Part shown: positions 5,395 to 9,223 of the stretch, piece after piece
How positions within the stretch are numbered: the stretch's first letter is position 1
Layout of the letters: every line of letters starts with the position of its first letter
Source: Gammaproteobacteria bacterium
GTDB lineage: Bacteria; Pseudomonadota; Gammaproteobacteria; Methylococcales; Methylomonadaceae
Direction of reading: 5' to 3'
Assembly (NCBI GenBank): GCA_024276805.1
Contig: JAJRWJ010000248.1
Coordinates: 1-9,223 of the forward strand
DNA: 9,223 nucleotides
Position numbers and translations under genes: made by a program
Notes under the pieces: model-generated
What the model saw: only the letters and a program-made list of their open reading frames with translations
The model's database searches: none
Told to the model about the DNA's origin: nothing

Positions 5395-7323
5395 ATGGAA
5401 AACTTAACAATGAATTTGATTTACATGTTCAGTTTTGCCATCATAGCATTGGCATCGAAACAAATTGGAGATTTTTTCTCGAAGATAAAGCTGCCAAAAA
5501 TCACAGGCTATCTTTTTACAGGATTGGTGACAGGAGCTTTTGTTTTAGGCTTCTTCCCGGAAAATGCTGTTCGTCAATTGTACTTTGTGGACAATATATC
5601 CCTGGCTTTTATTGCTTTTGCTGCTGGCAATGAATTATTCCTGCCTGAACTGAAAGGTCGTTTCAAAAGTATCAGCTGGGTAACTTTTAGTCTTGTTACC
5701 GTTACCTTCACATTGGTTAGTTTGGCCGTTTTCTTTCTGGCTGACTTTATCCCGTTTATGAGCTGGATGCCGACAATGAGCCTTGTTGCTGTTTCCATTT
5801 TGGCTGGAGCTATTCTCGTGGCCCGCTCCCCGTCTTCAGCCATAGCAATTGTGAACGAGCTGCGCGCCAAAGGCCCTTTTACTCAGGTAATTCTGGGCGT
5901 GACTGTGGTCATGGACGTGGTGGTTATCGCTCTTTTCGCTTTGAGCGCATCCGTAGCGGATGCCCTTCTAACGAAGGTGAGCATTAATATTGGCTTTATC
6001 CTCCTGCTATTAATCGAGTTTCTGATCGCTTTAGCGGCTGCCTATGCTGTGTTCAGTATTATTAACGGGCTATTGGCTGCTCGGATCAATCGCACGATAA
6101 AGACGGGTTTGATGCTATTCGTCGGTTACGCTGTTTTTGCTCTATCCTCCTGGGTGCGTGAAATAAGCCATGCGAACCTGCCTTTTGAGGTACTGATAGA
6201 ACCATTACTTGTTTGTATGGTCGCTGGTTTTCTGGTCGTCAATTATAGTAAAAACCGGACTGAATTTAGCCGTATGCTGCACGATGCCGGCCCCCTCGTC
6301 TATATTGTTTTTTTCACCTTGACTGGCGCCTCGCTAAAATTAAATGTTCTTGCGTCAATCTGGCCCATCGCTTTGGCTCTGTTTGTCGTTCGCCTAATAT
6401 CCATCATGATTAGCTCTTTTGCTGGAGGCGTATTGGCGGGTGACCCCAAGCAGCATAATAAACTTAAGTGGATGGGTTTTGTCACGCAGGCTGGTGTGGC
6501 TTTGGGACTTGCCAAAGAAGTCTCTGGAGAATTCCCGGCATTCGGAGATGCCTTTGCAACGATGATTATTGCGGTTGTTGTATTGAACGAAATGGTGGGA
6601 CCAATATTCTTTAAATACGCAGTCAACCGGGTAGGTGAAGCGCATATCCGCGGGAAATCTGCTCCCTTTGATGGCGTGCGCGATGCAATAATTTTTGGTG
6701 TCAAAGCGCAATCGGTCACGCTCGCTCGCCAACTTGAAAAATATGATTGGCAGGTCAAACTGGTATGCACCGATAGAGAAAAAATCGAGGAATTGGATGT
6801 TTCCGACATCAGTATTCGATTGGTGGACGAATTGAATCTGGAAACGCTTCGCCAGCTTGGTGCGGAACACACCGATGCGATTGTCTGCTTCCTCCCGAAC
6901 GACCAAAGCTATCAGGTCTGCTCATTGGCCTACAAACACTTTGGGACCGAAACGTTGGTCGTTCGTCTAAGAGACCGGAGCGATTTCGAGCGGTTCCATC
7001 AACTGGGCGTATTGGTTGTTGAGCCACAAACAGCTGTCATGGGGTTGTTGGAACACTTTGTGCGCTCTCCTGTAGGGACGTCAATATTGTTGGGATATGA
7101 CGAAGACCAGGATATGATCGACCAGGAAATTCGCAATCCCGGTATTCACGGTATGGCTTTGCGCGATTTGCGATTGCCTCTGGATGTTTTGGTTTTGTCG
7201 ATTCAGCGCGATGGGTACACACTGGTTTCGCGAGGGTTTACCCGGCTCCAGCTTGGAGATAAGGTCACAATGGTCGGCCCCCGCGAAAAACTTGAAGAAG
7301 TCATGTTGCGCTTTGCAGCTTGA
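5395..7323 (+). CDS. CPA2-family cation:proton antiporter with TrkA-N and TrkA-C (RCK) domains, KefB/KefC-like architecture
   Basis: This 642-residue protein starts at ATG 5395 with GGAG (5386-5389) at 5-base spacing. Residues about 5-410 form a 12-13 segment Na+/H+ exchanger domain: LPKITGYLFTGLVTGAFVLG (33-52), AFIAFAAGNELFLPEL (71-86), ARSPSSAIAIVNEL (143-156), VVMDVVVIALFAL with Asp174 as the likely ion-binding acid, and MGFVTQAGVALGLAKEV (360-376). Residues about 428-545 are a TrkA-N Rossmann domain. Residues about 565-640 are a TrkA-C domain (GMALRDLRLPLDVLVLSI, LQLGDKVTMVGPREKLEEV). The family exchanges K+ or Na+ for H+ and is gated by ligands bound to the cytoplasmic domain. The nucleotide loop reads FGVKAQSVTLARQL, where GxGxxG is normally expected; only the first Gly is kept, so NAD(H) binding may be altered. 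No KefF/KefG-type ancillary gene is adjacent. A leader of 102 bp with a hairpin separates it from the permease. Confidence 0.92.
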   Translation: MENLTMNLIYMFSFAIIALASKQIGDFFSKIKLPKITGYLFTGLVTGAFVLGFFPENAVRQLYFVDNISLAFIAFAAGNELFLPELKGRFKSISWVTFSLVTVTFTLVSLAVFFLADFIPFMSWMPTMSLVAVSILAGAILVARSPSSAIAIVNELRAKGPFTQVILGVTVVMDVVVIALFALSASVADALLTKVSINIGFILLLLIEFLIALAAAYAVFSIINGLLAARINRTIKTGLMLFVGYAVFALSSWVREISHANLPFEVLIEPLLVCMVAGFLVVNYSKNRTEFSRMLHDAGPLVYIVFFTLTGASLKLNVLASIWPIALALFVVRLISIMISSFAGGVLAGDPKQHNKLKWMGFVTQAGVALGLAKEVSGEFPAFGDAFATMIIAVVVLNEMVGPIFFKYAVNRVGEAHIRGKSAPFDGVRDAIIFGVKAQSVTLARQLEKYDWQVKLVCTDREKIEELDVSDISIRLVDELNLETLRQLGAEHTDAIVCFLPNDQSYQVCSLAYKHFGTETLVVRLRDRSDFERFHQLGVLVVEPQTAVMGLLEHFVRSPVGTSILLGYDEDQDMIDQEIRNPGIHGMALRDLRLPLDVLVLSIQRDGYTLVSRGFTRLQLGDKVTMVGPREKLEEVMLRFAA

Positions 7324-7351
7324 GCTTACACGTTGGTATAGGTAAAAAAAT

Positions 7352-7996
7352 ATGATCAACGAGATAGAAAGATTCGTCATTGAAAATTTGCAAACGATAT
7401 TTGATAGTATTGGCTGGTTTGGCGTAGTAGGATTGCTGATATTCGAAAATGCTACTGGCATCATTCCCAGCGAGATTATCATGGGGCTGGCAGGTTGGAT
7501 GCTTCTGGCAGCCCATGATGCTCCGTTTTATACCATCTTCGTTGGAGGAGCGATTGCAGCCCTTGCAAGTACCGCTGGCGCGAGCATTATGTATTGGGCT
7601 GCCAAACTTGGCGGCAGATTGGTAGTGGATCGAATGGCGCGCTGGTTTCGGATTGATAGGCAGCATATCGAACAGGCTGAAAATCAATTCCAACGCTGGG
7701 GTGAGGGTTTTGTTCTCTTTGGACGCATGATCCCGGTTGTGCGAACCCTGATCAATATCCCCGCCGGTTTAGCCCGTATGCCCTATGGAAAATTCGCATT
7801 ATACACGCTGATCGGTTCGTATATTTGGTGTACGCTGTTGGTTGGCGCTGGTTATCTTCTGGGACATGAATGGCGGCAGATCAGTGGTATCGTCAAGCAA
7901 ACCGCTCCTTGGCTGCTCTTGGCCGGAATTATTATCTGGATAATAATCAATTTTCAACAGAGATCCCGCCAATCAAAACATCAACTATCCAATTGA
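7352..7996 (+). CDS. DedA family (VTT/SNARE-associated domain) membrane protein
   Basis: The 214-residue product matches DedA family length and motifs: FENATGIIPSEIIMGLAGW (31-49) with Glu32 and Glu41, and FGRMIPVVRTLINIPAGLARM (123-143) with Arg125 and Arg131. These are the acidic and basic residues conserved across DedA proteins. It also has re-entrant-like and membrane segments at 20-50, 60-85 and 145-170, a final helix (187-200) and a basic tail. DedA proteins act in the cytoplasmic membrane. Members are implicated in lipid-carrier or phospholipid flipping and in proton-motive-force-dependent resistance phenotypes. ATG 7352 lies 28 bp after the antiporter stop with a weak AGGT (7340-7343), so it is probably co-transcribed with the antiporter. 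Its link to ion homeostasis is plausible but not shown by sequence. It is intact and is the last intact gene before the insertion element. Confidence 0.92.
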   Translation: MINEIERFVIENLQTIFDSIGWFGVVGLLIFENATGIIPSEIIMGLAGWMLLAAHDAPFYTIFVGGAIAALASTAGASIMYWAAKLGGRLVVDRMARWFRIDRQHIEQAENQFQRWGEGFVLFGRMIPVVRTLINIPAGLARMPYGKFALYTLIGSYIWCTLLVGAGYLLGHEWRQISGIVKQTAPWLLLAGIIIWIIINFQQRSRQSKHQLSN

Positions 7997-8031
7997 CGCG
8001 CCTTGTCAAGAAAAGAACAGGCCCGAGATTG

Positions 8032-8057
8032 TGTAGTGAATCCCAAAAACTGGACAG
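8032..8057 (+). repeat. Left terminal inverted repeat of the IS3-family element
   Basis: It begins TGTAGTGAATCCC and contains AAAAACTGGACA, a pattern common at IS3-family ends. Compared with the reverse complement of 9081-9106 it matches at 16 of 26 positions. The sequence GATTGTG (8027-8033) is also shared with the opposite end, so the exact outer boundary could be up to 5 bases further left. Confidence 0.7.
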
Positions 8058-8076
8058 TAATCTCAGAGAGGATTAG

Positions 8077-8283
8077 ACTCCAGAAAAGGGTTCCAAAATG
8101 AGCTTGGCCCAGGCCGGTCGGGAATACGGGGTTCGAGATGCGGTCATCTCGCGCTGGAAACAAGAATTTGTAGAGCGCTCCCCACAAGTATTCAAGCGCG
8201 GACAGGAACGGGATGAACGCGACCAGCGGAGCGCTGAACTGGAGATTTCAAGAAAAGTTTCCAGCATCTTGAACTCCCGGTAA
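8077..8283 (+). pseudogene. IS3-family orfA (HTH transposase subunit), degraded
   Basis: The frame is open from 8077 (just after TAG 8074-8076) to TAA 8281-8283. From ATG 8098 it reads MSLAQAGREYGVRDAVISRW, the helix-turn-helix of IS3-family OrfA, followed by KQEFVERSPQVFKRGQERDE. The usual N-terminal stretch before SLAQ is missing: only TPEKGSK precedes it, after the stop. Near the end the sequence jumps from RSAELE to ISRKVSSILNSR, skipping about 11 residues of the leucine zipper expected between two similar LE-containing repeats. The A-rich slippage site expected near this point (AKK codons) is altered to AGA AAA GTT, so programmed -1 frameshifting into orfB is doubtful. In the family this subunit binds the element ends and dimerises. 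Confidence 0.8.
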
Positions 8284-8297
8284 GGCAGAAGCGGGAA

Positions 8298-9044
8298 TTG
8301 GTGAACCAAATGAGAGCCGAAGGTCATCCAGCCACGGTGAGCTGTGATGTTTTGAAGCTGCCCAAGAGCAGTTATTACTACCGGGCCGTGGAAGTTGATG
8401 AGGCCGAAATCGAAGCTGCCATTGAAGAAATTGCCGGGCAGTTTCCGACTTACGGCATTCGCAGAGTTGCGCAGCAGCTACGACGTCCGCCTCATGAAAT
8501 CAAGATCAATCGCAAGCGAGCCAGGCGAACTATGGCTGAAGAGAAACTGCTCAGGCCTGTGAAAACCGCACGACGAACAGCCGGCACTCTTATCCTCGCT
8601 ACTCTAATCTGGTCAGGGAACTGGAAATCACGCATCCCGATCAAATGTGGGTCAGCGATATCACCTACATACGGCTCGACGATGATTTTGTCTGCCTGGC
8701 AATCATCATGGATGTGTTCACCAGAGCCTTGCGAGGCGCATTGTCAACGCATGTCGCAGGAATCCACCACAGCGGTCAAGGTGTTCAGTATGCTTAAGCT
8801 CCCATGATATCCAAATCAGCATGGCTGCCATCGGTAAAGCCGAAGAAAATGGCTATGCTGAGCACGTCCTCCGAACCATCAAGGAGGAGGAGGTGTCCTT
8901 GGCCGAGTATTTTGGTTTCGCAGGTGCTGCCTGCCAAATCAGCCACTTCATCGGAGACGTTTGCAAGAACAAACGTATCCTTCATCGCTGGGGTATTCGA
9001 CCCCGGCTGAGTTTGAGCTTGCCTATCGGTTCACCCAGGCCTAG
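8298..9044 (+). pseudogene. IS3-family orfB (DDE integrase-core transposase), broken by several frameshifts
   Basis: Four frame segments can be joined. Segment 1, 8298 to about 8578, carries QMRAEGHPA, LPKSSYYYRAVEV and PTYGIRRVAQQLRR. Segment 2, about 8579-8797, carries SRHSYPRYSNLVRELEITHP, MWVSDITYIRLDDDFVCLAI and IIMDVFTRALRG, then IHHSGQGVQYA. Segment 3, about 8797-8984, carries SHDIQISMAAIGKAEENGYA, EHVLRTIKEEEVSLAEYFGF. Segment 4, about 8985-9044, carries SLGYSTPAEFELAYRFTQA and ends at TAG 9042-9044. The first catalytic Asp (SDITYI) and the Glu (GYAEHV) are kept, but the second Asp in the usual HHSDQG is Gly (HHSGQG). About 20-25 residues between RALRG and IHHS are also reduced. The protein cannot be made or be active. 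It retains enough to place the element in IS3, close to groups with this OrfA type. Confidence 0.85.
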
Positions 9045-9080
9045 GATGCCAAAGCATCCCCCCAAAAAACCACCTGAAAA

Positions 9081-9106
9081 GTATCCGGTTCTGTGGGGCC
9101 ACCACA
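9081..9106 (-). repeat. Right terminal inverted repeat of the IS3-family element
   Basis: Read on the minus strand this starts TGTGGTGGCCCCACAGAACC and pairs with the left end at 16 of 26 positions. It lies 36 bp downstream of the TAG that closes orfB, a normal distance for this family. The divergence between the two ends supports an old, decaying element. Confidence 0.7.
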
Positions 9107-9174
9107 ATCCTTTTGTGATAAACTTTGCAAGCAAATTGATTTCTCTCTAATTTTACCTTTCTTTCTCTAAAAAT

Positions 9175-9223
9175 ATGCAAATCATCCATGCCCACTACCA
9201 GCCGCCGCAAAAATCCGATGACC
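9175..9223 (+). CDS. Possible start of a further gene, cut by window end
   Basis: ATG 9175 opens 16 codons (MQIIHAHYQPPQKSDD) that run off the window without a stop, with a clear rise in GC compared with the AT-rich 9107-9174 leader. The opening weakly recalls glycosyltransferases that begin with a short beta strand followed by His-rich sequence, but 16 residues cannot support a family. No Shine-Dalgarno is visible. The leader contains a small TTTGC/GCAAA palindrome (9124-9135) and pyrimidine-rich runs, with no clear promoter. Confidence 0.3.
   Translation, partial: MQIIHAHYQPPQKSDD

Larger units (their letters stand above)
8032..9106 (+). mobile_element. Degenerate IS3-family insertion sequence
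   Basis: The element is about 1,075 bp and is bounded by imperfect inverted ends 8032-8057 and 9081-9106 (16 of 26 positions identical without gaps, starting TGT and ending ACA). Inside are orfA-like and orfB-like reading frames in the normal IS3 order, both damaged. It is shorter than the roughly 1.2-1.3 kb usual for the family, consistent with internal deletions seen in both genes. No target duplication is evident: the three bases outside are TTG on the left and ATC on the right. It begins 35 bp after the DedA stop and does not interrupt a recognisable gene. The element is almost certainly immobile by itself. Confidence 0.85.

Noticed and set aside
6300..6872. Long minus-strand open frame of 190 codons inside the CPA2 antiporter gene
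   Set aside because: It lies wholly opposite a well-supported gene with clear domains. Its translation is Ser/Thr/Lys-rich with no recognisable motif, as expected for a shadow frame.
8029..9109. Target-site duplication flanking the IS element
   Set aside because: The flanking trinucleotides (TTG and ATC) differ. The shared GATTGTG in inverted orientation may extend the ends but is not a direct repeat.
1..9223. CRISPR array, tRNA, rRNA, phage or defence system
   Set aside because: No regularly spaced repeats, cloverleaf-like sequence, rRNA signature or defence-type protein motif was seen on either strand.

Overview
The window is a run of co-directional (+ strand) membrane-transport genes followed by a decayed insertion sequence. 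No rRNA or tRNA gene was seen, so the host can only be inferred. The style of the proteins and a GC content near 45-50% after the first gene suggest a free-living bacterium. An environmental Chloroflexota (Anaerolineae-like) genome is my best guess, from remembered family resemblance only.

Layout: (1) 1-633, C-terminal end of a calcium-type P-type ATPase. (2) 636-1916, a CNNM/CorC-HlyC family protein. (3) 1953-2741 and 2766-3035, a multi-pass membrane protein resembling cation:proton antiporters, split by one in-frame TAA. (4) 3152-3760 and 3785-4036, a PII-like signalling domain followed by two CBS motifs, again split by one in-frame TAA. (5) 4033-5292, an ArsB/NhaD-like (SLC13/ion transporter superfamily) permease whose start overlaps the preceding stop. 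(6) 5395-7323, a CPA2 antiporter with C-terminal TrkA-N and TrkA-C (RCK) domains. (7) 7352-7996, a DedA/VTT-domain membrane protein. (8) 8032-9106, an IS3-family element with recognisable inverted ends, but with orfA and orfB broken by frameshifts and deletions. (9) 9107-9223, an AT-rich stretch and possibly the first 16 codons of another gene.

Taken together, genes 1-7 look like an ion-homeostasis island: a cation pump, a CNNM-type protein, two or three secondary cation or anion transporters and a DedA protein. A PII/CBS protein sits immediately before the permease and is translationally linked to it. PII-like and CBS domains usually bind adenine nucleotides, so the reasonable inference is that this protein senses energy or nucleotide state and gates a neighbouring transporter. 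Neither ligand nor partner can be read from the sequence.

The most unusual points are the two neighbouring genes each cut by a single TAA with clearly coding sequence continuing in the same frame, and a strong 16-bp hairpin between the permease and the antiporter. The PII/CBS-permease coupling also deserves attention. Nothing here proves a wholly new system.
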